Origin: Amycolatopsis dendrobii
Lineage (GTDB): Bacteria; Actinomycetota; Actinomycetes; Mycobacteriales; Pseudonocardiaceae
Direction: 5' to 3'
Length of the DNA stretch: 64,000 bases
Assembly: GCF_014145675.1 (NCBI RefSeq)
Contig: NZ_JACGZW010000013.1
Span: 124,001-188,000 of the forward strand
Part shown: piece by piece, positions 9,601-16,563 of the stretch
Layout: each line of letters begins with the position of its first letter
Numbering within the stretch: the stretch's first letter is position 1
Program-made: the position numbers and the translations under genes
The notes under the pieces: generated by a model
The model's input: only the letters and a program-made list of their open reading frames with translations
Databases searched by the model: none
Told to the model about the DNA's origin: nothing

Positions 9601-11886
9601 GCCCGGCCGGAATCGTGGCGTCCGACGGAAACCGTGTGCCTCGCCGACCCCGAAGACGTCGAGGCACTGCTCGACGCCGGGCGGAAAGCCCTGCACCGCC
9701 AGGCGCTCGTCGTCGTGACGCACGACTGCGCGATCAGCGGCTTCTTCCGTTCGCTGCACCAGGAACACCCCGGGGTCGGCATCACCCTCGCCCAGGTCCC
9801 GGCCGGCACTGCGGATTTCTCCGCACTCCACGCCGAACCCGGCCGTTTCCGCGAACTGGTCCTCGGCGAGGACGGCGCCTGGTACGAACCGCGCGAACAG
9901 CTTGTTGCCGCGAAGCCGGACGACATACTCCTCGGTGACCAAGACGTGCTCCTGGTCAGCGGAGGCGGCAAAGGCATCGGCTACGAGTGCGCGCACGCCC
10001 TGGCCGGCGAGACCGGACTCGCCCTCGCCGTCCTCGGCCGCTCCCACCCGGAGACCGACGATCTCCTCCGGGCAAATCTGGACCGGCTCAGGGCGGACGG
10101 GATCCGCGTCGCCTACGAGGCGGCCGACGTCGGCGACCTGGACGCCGTCGCGCTCGCCGTGGAAAAGCTCACCGCCGAAACCGGCCCGGTGACCGCGCTG
10201 CTGCACGCGAGCGGCATCAACGAACCCGCCCGATTCTCCGACCTGACGCCGGATCGGATCCGCGCGCACCTGCGCCCGAAGGTCACCGGGCTCCGCGCGT
10301 TGCTCGCCGCCGTCCCGCCCGGATCGCTGCGGCTGCTGGTCACGTTCGGCTCGGTGATCGGGTCGGCCGGGATGGCGGGGGAGTGCCACTACGCGCTGGC
10401 CAACGGCCTCCTGCGCGCCGAAGCCCGGCGGCTCGCGCGGGAGCTGCCGTCCTGCCGGGTGCTCGACATCGCCTGGTCCGCGTGGTCCGGCGCGGGCATG
10501 GCCGAACGCATGGGCGCGGCGCAGGTCCTCGCCCGCTCCGGTGCCGCACCGATCCCGGTCGAGGAAGGAACCGGCCTGTTCCTGCGGTTGCTGCGCACGC
10601 CGTCGACCCCCGCCGACGTGTCCGTGCACGGACGGCTCGGCGCCGCGTTCCCGGCTGGAACGGGCCGCTTCCTGGAACGGATCCGCGCAGGCCACCCCGG
10701 CGTCGAACTCGTCGCCGACGCGACGCTTTCCCTGCGCACCGAGCCGTGGCTGGACGGTCACCGGGTCGACGGAGCGGTTCTGTTGCCCGCCGTCGTCGGG
10801 CTGGAAGCCATGGCGCAAGCCGCTTCCACAGTCGCTGGCCGGGCTCTGACGACGGCGTCCGATGTCCGGTTCGACCGGCCGGTCGTCATTCCCGACACCG
10901 GAGAGCACGTCGTCCGAGTCTGCGCGCTGCGGGACGGCGACGTGATCACCACCGTGCTGCGCTGTGCCGAATCCGCCTTCCAAACGGACCACTTCACCGC
11001 CACTTTCCCGTTGTCTTGCAACGAGAACACTGCACCTTCACCGGCGGTTGCCGACCACGGCCGAATTGAGCCGGCCGAACTGTACGACCGGCTGTTGTTC
11101 CACAACGGACCGTTCCGCCGGGTCACCGCGGCAGCCGTCCCGGACCCGTGGTCCTGCCGGGCCGCGATCACCCCGAACGACGAGCCCTGGTTCGCCTCGG
11201 TTCTCGGCGACCCGGCCGCCCACGACGCCACCGTGCACGTCCTTCAATCCTGCGTCCCGACGCGGCGGTTGCTGCCCGTCGCCTGCGACCGCGTCGACTT
11301 CGACCCCCGCGCGACCGGCCCGCGGGAACTCCGCGGCACCGAACAACACGCCGCCGACGGCCGCTACACCTGGGATGTCGTCGCCACCGACGCGAACGGC
11401 CGCACCGCCGTTCACTGGACCGGCCTGCGCCTGGCCGACACCGGCGCACTGCCCGACGACCGGCCCTGGCCGTCTTCCTTGCTATCGGTGGCGATCACCC
11501 GGACAGCGGTGGCCCTCGGGCTAGATCCGTCCCTGCGCGTATCGATCGGCGAACCATTCACCGTGGACGCCGGCAGTTCCTGTCCGGCAGCCTGTGCCTG
11601 GGAATTCGTGGAACCTCGTGAATCACCAGACGCCCGGCTGCTCCGCGTCCTCTCGGGCCCGTGCGACGAGCCGCCCGAGCGCCTGGCCGCACGGGCCTCA
11701 ACTGTGACGCGGTGCCTGACCCAGGTGAGCGCGAGTCCTTCGGAAGCAAGGTTTTCCGGTGCCTACGAAGGCGGCTGGCTCGTCCTTGCCGCCGGGGACG
11801 CGCGGATCGCCTCGGCCGTGTTCACTGTGGACGGTTACCGCCTGCCGATCGCGATCGCCCTGCTGACGGTCGGCGGCGTCGCATGA
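6673..11886 (+). CDS. pksE: Enediyne-type iterative polyketide synthase (PksE) with degenerate PPTase region
   Basis: This 1737-residue protein has the PksE order KS-AT-ACP-KR-DH-(PPTase). The KS has C208 (TVDGACASSM), H341 (YEGHGTGTAVGD, the PksE form) and H378 (IGHTKAAAG). The AT serine is S614 (GHSLGE). The ACP carries the PksE-type DLNLSSL motif, with S910 the likely phosphopantetheine site. The KR has GGGKGIG (1097-1103), Y1240 and N1244. The DH has H1363 in DGHRVDG and the LLPAVVGLEAMAQ segment. PksE enzymes normally run to about 1900 residues and end in a PPTase that self-activates the ACP. Here the final 140 residues keep the fold outline, but the metal site reads CAWE (1641-1644) and the later Glu/Lys helix is replaced by TVTRCLTQVSASP. 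The other domains look active. It overlaps E5 and E10 by ATGA on both sides. Confidence 0.92.
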   Translation: MTRREPGEPIAIVGMACRYPDAADPAQLWETVLHQRRAFRRLPPGRLDLADYWSADASVPDRTYSTQAAVLADWEFDREAFRIPGSTFRAADPAHWLALETADRALADAGHPAGAGLDADRVAVVVGNSLTGEMTRARTLRLRWPYVRDVLRSTLPEADLAEVEKRYLAAFPEVGDETLAGSLANTIAGRICNHFGFHGGGYTVDGACASSMLAVITACRALRDGGADFALAGGVDLSLDPFELVGFAKTGALAAEEMRIYDERSAGFWPGEGCGMLALARAEDARAAGLPVYAEILGWGVSSDGRGGITRPEADGQLLALRRAGEMAGIEHAEIGLYEGHGTGTAVGDLVELTALNRVRSGPSSAAALGSVKANIGHTKAAAGAAGVLKAALSVSSGLLPPTTGCATPHPALGETLRVLSAAEPWPEGRRFAGVSAMGFGGINTHVVLGTPTRTRPVRSPVADRSTPEFDVLAVSGPDPARVAAELTRIAEAAPRLSRAELHDLACQYGRQDAAGPVRAALVARTPAELGSLAARAAAEVPTLTHGRLSRSPGCWLGNAVPGRVALLFPGQGASGAEPADTTLAQPTIYRACASALARLDELGVTASAAIGHSLGELAALTWAGCLSTEDGERLAVERGRIMGTYGRPGTGMLAVAASAAEAQALCTGTDVVLAADNSALSQVLSGSVEELRMVADTAEQHGFRVSWLPVSHGFHSPAMVACIKPWRAFLKGMALAPVRRTMVSTVHGRPLTEEDDLVELLVRQLCAPVQFRAAVQAVDADLFVEAGPGRALSALAGRAAVSLDIGEAGDRASADSAAALFAAGAVADLVRWFAGRAARPIELDREPEFLTNPCSAAPSEIPAPREALDAAPARDAAATITGLLAEATELDAALIGSDARLLADLNLSSLRATQLVVEAASALGRKLPSVSMAFADSSVGEVIAEIERLPETAEPDAETPGVRPWTGCFAEVLAPARPESWRPTETVCLADPEDVEALLDAGRKALHRQALVVVTHDCAISGFFRSLHQEHPGVGITLAQVPAGTADFSALHAEPGRFRELVLGEDGAWYEPREQLVAAKPDDILLGDQDVLLVSGGGKGIGYECAHALAGETGLALAVLGRSHPETDDLLRANLDRLRADGIRVAYEAADVGDLDAVALAVEKLTAETGPVTALLHASGINEPARFSDLTPDRIRAHLRPKVTGLRALLAAVPPGSLRLLVTFGSVIGSAGMAGECHYALANGLLRAEARRLARELPSCRVLDIAWSAWSGAGMAERMGAAQVLARSGAAPIPVEEGTGLFLRLLRTPSTPADVSVHGRLGAAFPAGTGRFLERIRAGHPGVELVADATLSLRTEPWLDGHRVDGAVLLPAVVGLEAMAQAASTVAGRALTTASDVRFDRPVVIPDTGEHVVRVCALRDGDVITTVLRCAESAFQTDHFTATFPLSCNENTAPSPAVADHGRIEPAELYDRLLFHNGPFRRVTAAAVPDPWSCRAAITPNDEPWFASVLGDPAAHDATVHVLQSCVPTRRLLPVACDRVDFDPRATGPRELRGTEQHAADGRYTWDVVATDANGRTAVHWTGLRLADTGALPDDRPWPSSLLSVAITRTAVALGLDPSLRVSIGEPFTVDAGSSCPAACAWEFVEPRESPDARLLRVLSGPCDEPPERLAARASTVTRCLTQVSASPSEARFSGAYEGGWLVLAAGDARIASAVFTVDGYRLPIAIALLTVGGVA

Positions 11887-12314
11887 CTCCCGCCTACCGG
11901 TACCGCCACCCGGTCACGCTGGAGGAGACCAATCTCGTCGGCAACGTCTACTTCGCGCATTACATTCGCTGGCAAGGACATTGCCGGGAGAGCTTCCTCG
12001 CCGAGCACGCCCCGGACGTCCTCGCGTCGCTCGCCGACGGCTTCGCCGTGGTCACCACCGGCTGCGGCTGCGAGTACTTCGGCGAACTGACCGCAGGGGA
12101 CGTCGTCGAACTGCGGATGACCCTGAGCGAACTCGAGGGCAACCGGGTGGCGATGGCGTTCGACTACTACCGGACCGAGGTCGCGGTGCCCCAGCTGGTG
12201 GCCCGGGGCCATCAGTCGGTCGCCTGCATGACCCGCGGGCCCGCCGGGCTCGAACCGGTCCCGGTCCCCGGACAGCTGCGGACAGCCCTGACGCCGTACT
12301 TGAAAATCCAGTAG
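11883..12314 (+). CDS. tebC: Hot-dog acyl thioesterase, enediyne E10 / TebC
   Basis: This 143-residue single hot-dog domain has the enediyne thioesterase signature EETNLVGNVYFAHYIRWQG near its N-terminus, then GCGCEYFGEL. E10/TebC enzymes hydrolyse the polyene product from PksE, which decarboxylates to heptaene-type products when the two are expressed together. Length and motifs match CalE7/SgcE10-type proteins. It begins inside the pksE stop codon (ATGA) and is the last gene of the coupled operon. Confidence 0.9.
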   Translation: MTPAYRYRHPVTLEETNLVGNVYFAHYIRWQGHCRESFLAEHAPDVLASLADGFAVVTTGCGCEYFGELTAGDVVELRMTLSELEGNRVAMAFDYYRTEVAVPQLVARGHQSVACMTRGPAGLEPVPVPGQLRTALTPYLKIQ

Positions 12315-12326
12315 TATGCTGGGCTG
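12315..12326 (+). promoter_or_regulatory. Leaderless promoter (-10 TATGCT) for the HxlR regulator
   Basis: TATGCT at 12315-12320 immediately follows the E10 stop and is spaced six bases from the GTG at 12327. There is no Shine-Dalgarno sequence. This suggests the regulator has its own leaderless transcript in addition to read-through from the operon. Confidence 0.5.
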
Positions 12327-13022
12327 GTGACGACCACCGCCCGAGGAGAACGGCAGTACCGCCAGTACTGCGGGCTCGCCGCCGCCCTCGACACCGTCGG
12401 CGAACGCTGGACGCTGCTCATCGTGCGCGAACTGCTGCTCGGCCCGCGGCGCTACACCGAGCTGCTCGCGGACCTGCCCGGCATCGGCACCAACCTCCTG
12501 GCGGACCGGCTGAAAAAGCTGGGCGCCGCCGGAATCGTCGAGCGCTCCGCAACGGGCACCGGACACGCCTACCGGCTCGGCCCGCTGGGCGAACAGCTGC
12601 GGGAACCCGTGCTGGCGTTGTCGAAATGGGGCATCGGGCTGCTGGGCGAACCGAGCGCGGACATGGTCACGCGCCCGCACTGGGCCCTGCTGGCGGTCCA
12701 GTCCATGGCGGACGCGAGCCGGCTGCCGGCGGTCGCGGAAACCTACGAATTCCAGGTCGACGACGAGACCTTCCACCTGACCGTCGACCGCGGCGCGCTC
12801 ACGACGGCGCGCGGCCCCGCCGACGCCCCGGCGCTGAGCATCCGCACCGACGCGACAACCTTCGTCCGGATCGGCGCGGGGGCGCTGGGCCCGTTCGAAG
12901 CGCTGGCGACCGGGAAGCTGACGTTCTCCGGCGACCCGGACGCAGTGGTGCGCTGCTCGACCGTGCTGGGGTTGATGGCGCGGCCCGAGCAGATGGTTCG
13001 TGAGCGGCTGCGCCGGTTCTAA
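12327..13022 (+). CDS. HxlR-type transcriptional regulator with C-terminal SCP2-like domain
   Basis: This 231-residue protein has an N-terminal winged helix of the HxlR family (LDTVGERWTLLIVRELLLGPRRYTEL, then GIGTNLLADRLKKL). The C-terminal half (residues about 130-225) resembles a sterol-carrier/SCP2 fold that could bind a hydrophobic ligand. It lies 12 bp after the thioesterase, so it is a natural candidate to regulate the enediyne-type operon. I did not find a convincing operator. A lipid-like effector, such as a polyene, is a guess. Confidence 0.82.
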   Translation: MTTTARGERQYRQYCGLAAALDTVGERWTLLIVRELLLGPRRYTELLADLPGIGTNLLADRLKKLGAAGIVERSATGTGHAYRLGPLGEQLREPVLALSKWGIGLLGEPSADMVTRPHWALLAVQSMADASRLPAVAETYEFQVDDETFHLTVDRGALTTARGPADAPALSIRTDATTFVRIGAGALGPFEALATGKLTFSGDPDAVVRCSTVLGLMARPEQMVRERLRRF

Positions 13023-13164
13023 CCGGGGTGAACACTCACGAGACCCACGCCGCCGGAAACGCGCACCAGCACCGGCAGCCATCCCACTCCCGACCCCCTG
13101 ACCTCGCAAAGCGACCCAGCCCGCCCGGCAAGGACGAACCGGGCCGCTCAGCACGCCCGAGACC

Positions 13165-13902
13165 TCAGAGCCCGCCCACCTTCACCGGGAACTTCTGGAT
13201 CGTCGCGATCGTGGTGTCCGGGTCGTCCGGCAGCACCAGGTCGATCGGGTTCTGCAGCTGGTAAAGATCCCCTCGCGGCGGGAACTGGGTCAGCTTCCCG
13301 ACCAGCAGCCCCGGGTCCTTCGTGGTCAGCACCAGCGGCTCGTACGCCTTCCGGGACCGGATGCCCGCCCGGCGCAGCATGTCGTCGGGCTGGTCGATCG
13401 TCATGGTGAAGCTGAGCACCATGACCTGCTCGAAGCGCGGCGGGAACCGCTGGGTCAGCTTGAGCAGGCTCTTGGCGTCCACGTCGACGTCGTTCTGCTC
13501 GATCGTGATCGTGCCGCCGCCCTGCTCCGCGCTGTCGCCGCCGGGCAGTTCGGCCGACACCCGGTGCCCGACCACCCGCAGCCGCACCGAGTTGACCGGG
13601 TCGTCGGGGTTCACGTCGACCCGAACCTTGATCCCGCCGCGGAAATCGACGCTCACCAGGGAGGTTCGGATCTGCAGCGGCGTGTTGATCGCCAGGCAGC
13701 TGCACGGGATCTCCGCCCCGATCGGCGGGAGGCCGGTCTGCTGCGGGAAGGCCTGGGCCTGCTGCCCGCCCAGCAAGCCGCCGGCCGCGACCCCGCCCAC
13801 TCCCAGCGCGGCCGCGGCGGCGGCGCCCTTCAGGAAGTCCCGCCGGTCCTTGCCGGACCCTTGCCCGGGCTGGTCGGGTTTCTCGTCGTTCGGAGCAGGC
13901 AT
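13165..13902 (-). CDS. Tat-exported protein of unknown function
   Basis: This 245-residue protein has a twin-arginine signal (KDRRDFLKG followed by an Ala/Gly-rich hydrophobic segment ending near AQA). The mature part starts near residue 50, contains a CSC pair, and is rich in beta-prone charged stretches such as GTITIEQNDVDVDAKSLL. I do not recognise the family. A good GGAGG lies upstream of the ATG. It sits alone between the HxlR gene (convergent) and the catabolic operon, with no obvious functional link. Confidence 0.75.
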   Translation of the reverse strand: MPAPNDEKPDQPGQGSGKDRRDFLKGAAAAAALGVGGVAAGGLLGGQQAQAFPQQTGLPPIGAEIPCSCLAINTPLQIRTSLVSVDFRGGIKVRVDVNPDDPVNSVRLRVVGHRVSAELPGGDSAEQGGGTITIEQNDVDVDAKSLLKLTQRFPPRFEQVMVLSFTMTIDQPDDMLRRAGIRSRKAYEPLVLTTKDPGLLVGKLTQFPPRGDLYQLQNPIDLVLPDDPDTTIATIQKFPVKVGGL

Positions 13903-14072
13903 CCTCTACCTCCGCGGGTGCGTTTCGAAGACTCTGGCTCGCTTGAATTTAAGGTAGTGCCCGCGTTGGCGAACAGGGCCCGGAGCAAGATCGACCCGGT
14001 CGTGTCCGTCCTCGGCGACCCATGGCGACCGGACCCGGGGGAGTGCGCCAGCCGGACAGGCGACACCGGTCA

Positions 14073-14747
14073 TCAGGTCGGGTGTCGCTCGCCGGAACCG
14101 GCCGCCGAGAGCGCACGACACGATGCGTCGCGCGGGATTCCGGAACGGCCCGCCGCAGCCGAATCGAGTAGCGGCAACCCGTGCGTGGCGGCGAAGGCGG
14201 CCGCTTCGCCCGGCGTCGCCATTCGCGTCGGATCTTCGGGGCTGACCAGCGCGGCGAACGCGGCCGCAGCGGGCAGTCCGGCTCGCAGGCACAGTTCTAC
14301 GCTCGCTTCGGGGACCCCGAAGACTCCGTCCGGACGGGTGGCGTAAGGCAGCACGTGTCCTGGCCGGTTGAGGTCTTCCGGCCGGGTGTCGCGGTGGGCG
14401 AGGCGCCGGATCGTCTCCGCCCGGTCCGTGGCTGAAATCCCGGTGGCGACGCCATTCGCGGCGTCGACCGCGACACACCAGCCACGCTGGTCGTCGTGGC
14501 GGAAACTCGGTCGCATGGGCGGCAGTTCGAGCGCGTCGCACCGATCGCCGGGCAATGCGACGCCGACCAGACCGGAGGAATGCCGGATGACGAACGCCAG
14601 CGCCGCGGTGGACGCCTCCGCGGCGGGCAGGACGAGGGCCGCGTCCTCGAGGGCGGTGAGCACGACCGGCTGGCCGCGCGCGAGGGCATCGAGCAGAGCG
14701 TCGATCGGGCGTACGTCGAGCGAAGTCGCTTGAACCGGCAGCGTCAT
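14073..14747 (-). CDS. RibB-like protein (3,4-dihydroxy-2-butanone-4-phosphate synthase family), altered active-site loop
   Basis: This 224-residue protein aligns with RibB along its length: RHSSGLVGVALPGDRCDALELPPM, then VATGISATDRAETIRRL, then RPGHVLPYA. The acidic loop normally written EDRENEGD is missing its RENEG core and reads LEDAALVLPAAE (residues 33-44). In the E. coli enzyme this loop holds a metal-ligand Glu and substrate-binding residues. The His of RPGH is kept. It may have lost or changed its activity. It is the last gene of the permease-RidA-amidohydrolase-FMN reductase operon and overlaps the gene upstream by ATGA. The obvious alternative role is flavin precursor supply for the monooxygenase. 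Confidence 0.75.
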   Translation of the reverse strand: MTLPVQATSLDVRPIDALLDALARGQPVVLTALEDAALVLPAAEASTAALAFVIRHSSGLVGVALPGDRCDALELPPMRPSFRHDDQRGWCVAVDAANGVATGISATDRAETIRRLAHRDTRPEDLNRPGHVLPYATRPDGVFGVPEASVELCLRAGLPAAAAFAALVSPEDPTRMATPGEAAAFAATHGLPLLDSAAAGRSGIPRDASCRALSAAGSGERHPT

Positions 14748-15325
14748 GCGACCGTCCGGATCTCCGCCGTCGCGAACCGGGCCACCTGCTCGGCGACGGT
14801 CGCGAGCTGGGCGGCGAGTTTCCGGTCGGCGACACGGCCGTCGGCGGCGAACGGCTGGGCAGTCGAGTCGACCACGACGCCGAGCGGGGTCGGCCAGCCG
14901 CGCAGTGCGTGCACGGTCGAGCGCAGCGACGTCAACGTCGTCACCCCGGCTTGCGGACCGTACGCGCTGACGATGCAGCCGACGGCGCGTCCGTGCAGGT
15001 AAGGACGGTCGTCGTCGGCGAGGTCCTGGAGGTAGTCCAAGGCGTTCTTGAGCAGGCCGGACAGTCCGCCGTGGTAGCCGGGCGTCGAGATCAGCACGCC
15101 GTCGGCGCGGCGGACGGCGTCGAGAAACGCGGTCGCGGAAGGGGAGCGATGCGCGAGATCCGGTTCGTACATGGCGAAATCGAGGTCTCGCGCGGTGAAC
15201 AGTTCGGTGCGAGCCCCGTGCGCCCGCACGGCGCCGAGGACCGCGCGGAGGGCTCGTTCGGAGGAGGAGTCGGGGCGGACGGTGCCGCCGATGCCCACGA
15301 TCATGGGTTCCTGGACGGTATGCAT
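14744..15325 (-). CDS. NADPH-dependent FMN reductase-like flavoprotein
   Basis: This 193-residue flavodoxin-like protein has GIGGTVRPDSSSERAL at the N-terminal phosphate loop and STPGYHGGLSGLLKNALDYL around residues 79-98, both typical of the SsuE/ChrR NADPH:FMN reductase family. It should supply reduced FMN. The natural client is the luciferase-like monooxygenase encoded divergently at 18121. It overlaps ribB-like downstream and lies 24 bp after the creatininase-family gene. Confidence 0.85.
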   Translation of the reverse strand: MHTVQEPMIVGIGGTVRPDSSSERALRAVLGAVRAHGARTELFTARDLDFAMYEPDLAHRSPSATAFLDAVRRADGVLISTPGYHGGLSGLLKNALDYLQDLADDDRPYLHGRAVGCIVSAYGPQAGVTTLTSLRSTVHALRGWPTPLGVVVDSTAQPFAADGRVADRKLAAQLATVAEQVARFATAEIRTVA

Positions 15326-15349
15326 GGCGAACCGGCTTCCTGCGGTGGG

Positions 15350-16132
15350 TTATCGCGATCGGGCGGAATCGGGGAAGTCGAAGCGGGCGACTTCCGCGAG
15401 CTGGTCGCCCAGGGTGGCGACCATCGACTTGAACCCGCTCGCGCCCGCTTCGGCGGTGGCCAGGGTCGGGTCGCCGAGGTAGCCCTCGGCGCCGAAATCG
15501 TTGGCCAGCCAGCCGAAAGCGACGCTGCCGCCGAATCGGGCGTGGACGTTGCCGGCCATCCGCGCGGGGATCCGCCGTTCCGCGGCGGAGAGGTCGACCA
15601 GGTCGGGACGCAGGTGCAGCATCAGGGACGTTTCCGCGGCGCCGCCGTGGATGCCGAGCCCGTCCTCGCTCGCTGCCCAGGCGGGATCGTGCTCCTCGGC
15701 GAGGAAAACGTTGATGCCGAAGGTCAGGAGGCCGTAGGCCAAGCGCAGATCGCGCAGCGCGGTCTGGATCTCGGACACGTTCCCGCCGTGGCCGTTCACG
15801 AGGACGATCCGGCGGATGCCGGCGGCGGCGACCGAACGTCCGATGTCGTCGAGCACCGCGGCGAAAGTCGCGGTGGACAGGGAAAGGGTTCCTGCCGCCC
15901 ACGTGTGTTCGACAGAGCGGCCGTAGCTGATCGTCGGCAGCAGCCAGAGGTCTTCGCCTTGGGCGGCAACGACTTCTTTCGACACTGCTTCGGCGACGAG
16001 TGCGTCGGTGGCCAGCGGGAGGTGCGGGCCATGCTGCTCGATCGCGCCGACGGGCAGCACCGCGATCGAGGACGGTCCGCACGCTGCCTCGACCTGCGAG
16101 GCCCGCAGCTCGGCGAAGAACCGTGAAGCCAT
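15350..16132 (-). CDS. Creatininase-family amidohydrolase
   Basis: This 260-residue protein has the metal-binding motifs of the creatininase family: GAIEQHGPHLPLATD (residues about 24-38), VNGHGGN, and GIHGGAAETSLML. Members open cyclic amides (creatinine) or deformylate pyrimidines (FAPy deformylase). In this operon it probably hydrolyses a ring amide or a ring-opened intermediate. The ATG at 16132 has AAGGAG upstream. It lies between the RidA-like and FMN reductase genes. Confidence 0.87.
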   Translation of the reverse strand: MASRFFAELRASQVEAACGPSSIAVLPVGAIEQHGPHLPLATDALVAEAVSKEVVAAQGEDLWLLPTISYGRSVEHTWAAGTLSLSTATFAAVLDDIGRSVAAAGIRRIVLVNGHGGNVSEIQTALRDLRLAYGLLTFGINVFLAEEHDPAWAASEDGLGIHGGAAETSLMLHLRPDLVDLSAAERRIPARMAGNVHARFGGSVAFGWLANDFGAEGYLGDPTLATAEAGASGFKSMVATLGDQLAEVARFDFPDSARSR

Positions 16133-16155
16133 AAGGAATTCTCCTTCCAGCGCGC

Positions 16156-16563
16156 TCAGGCGCCGAGATAGGCGACGGCCCGGATTTCCACCCGCATCTC
16201 CGGGGTGGCCAGCGGGGGGTAGATCAGCAACGACGCGTACGAACGCTCGGACAGCAGTTTCGGCGCGTGCTCGGCCAGCCAGCCGTCGCGCACCCGCATG
16301 TACTCCGCGCGGTCGGCGGGATCGGCGAGGAACTGGTCGAACTGCACGATGTCCTCGAAGTCCGCGCCCGCGTCGGCGAGCAGCCGGTGCACGCGGTCGA
16401 GCGTGACCAGGGTTTGCGCGGCGACCCCGTGGGCGGGCCGGCCGTGCTCGTCGGTGACGCCGTCGATTCCGCTGAGGAAGACGAAGCCGCCCGCCGCGGC
16501 TCCTCTGCCCCATGGCTGGACCGTGGTGCCGTACTTCAAGGGGCCAAGCGCTTGTTTTGTCAC
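16156..16563 (-). CDS. RidA/YjgF/RutC-like protein without the canonical arginine
   Basis: This 135-residue RidA-fold protein uses a GTG start overlapping the permease stop. RidA deaminases carry an Arg in a PARSC motif before the last strand. The equivalent stretch here reads LATPEMRVEIRAVA, so the Arg is absent, as in some Rid subfamilies found in catabolic operons. Its role may be hydrolysis or quality control of a reactive intermediate, like RutC in pyrimidine breakdown. Confidence 0.85.
   Translation of the reverse strand: MTKQALGPLKYGTTVQPWGRGAAAGGFVFLSGIDGVTDEHGRPAHGVAAQTLVTLDRVHRLLADAGADFEDIVQFDQFLADPADRAEYMRVRDGWLAEHAPKLLSERSYASLLIYPPLATPEMRVEIRAVAYLGA

Noticed and set aside
6421..10992. 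A 1523-codon open frame on the minus strand opposite pksE
   Set aside because: It is a GC-rich shadow frame. Its translation is low-complexity Arg/Gly/Ala with no domain, while the plus strand has intact PksE motifs at every expected place.
1637..12314. A complete enediyne biosynthetic gene cluster
   Set aside because: Only the five-gene minimal cassette and a UbiB gene are present. No tailoring, resistance or export genes are visible, so a finished enediyne product cannot be claimed.
14726..14760. An FMN riboswitch before the ribB-like gene
   Set aside because: The start codon overlaps the upstream gene's stop (ATGA), so there is no leader where an RFN element could form.
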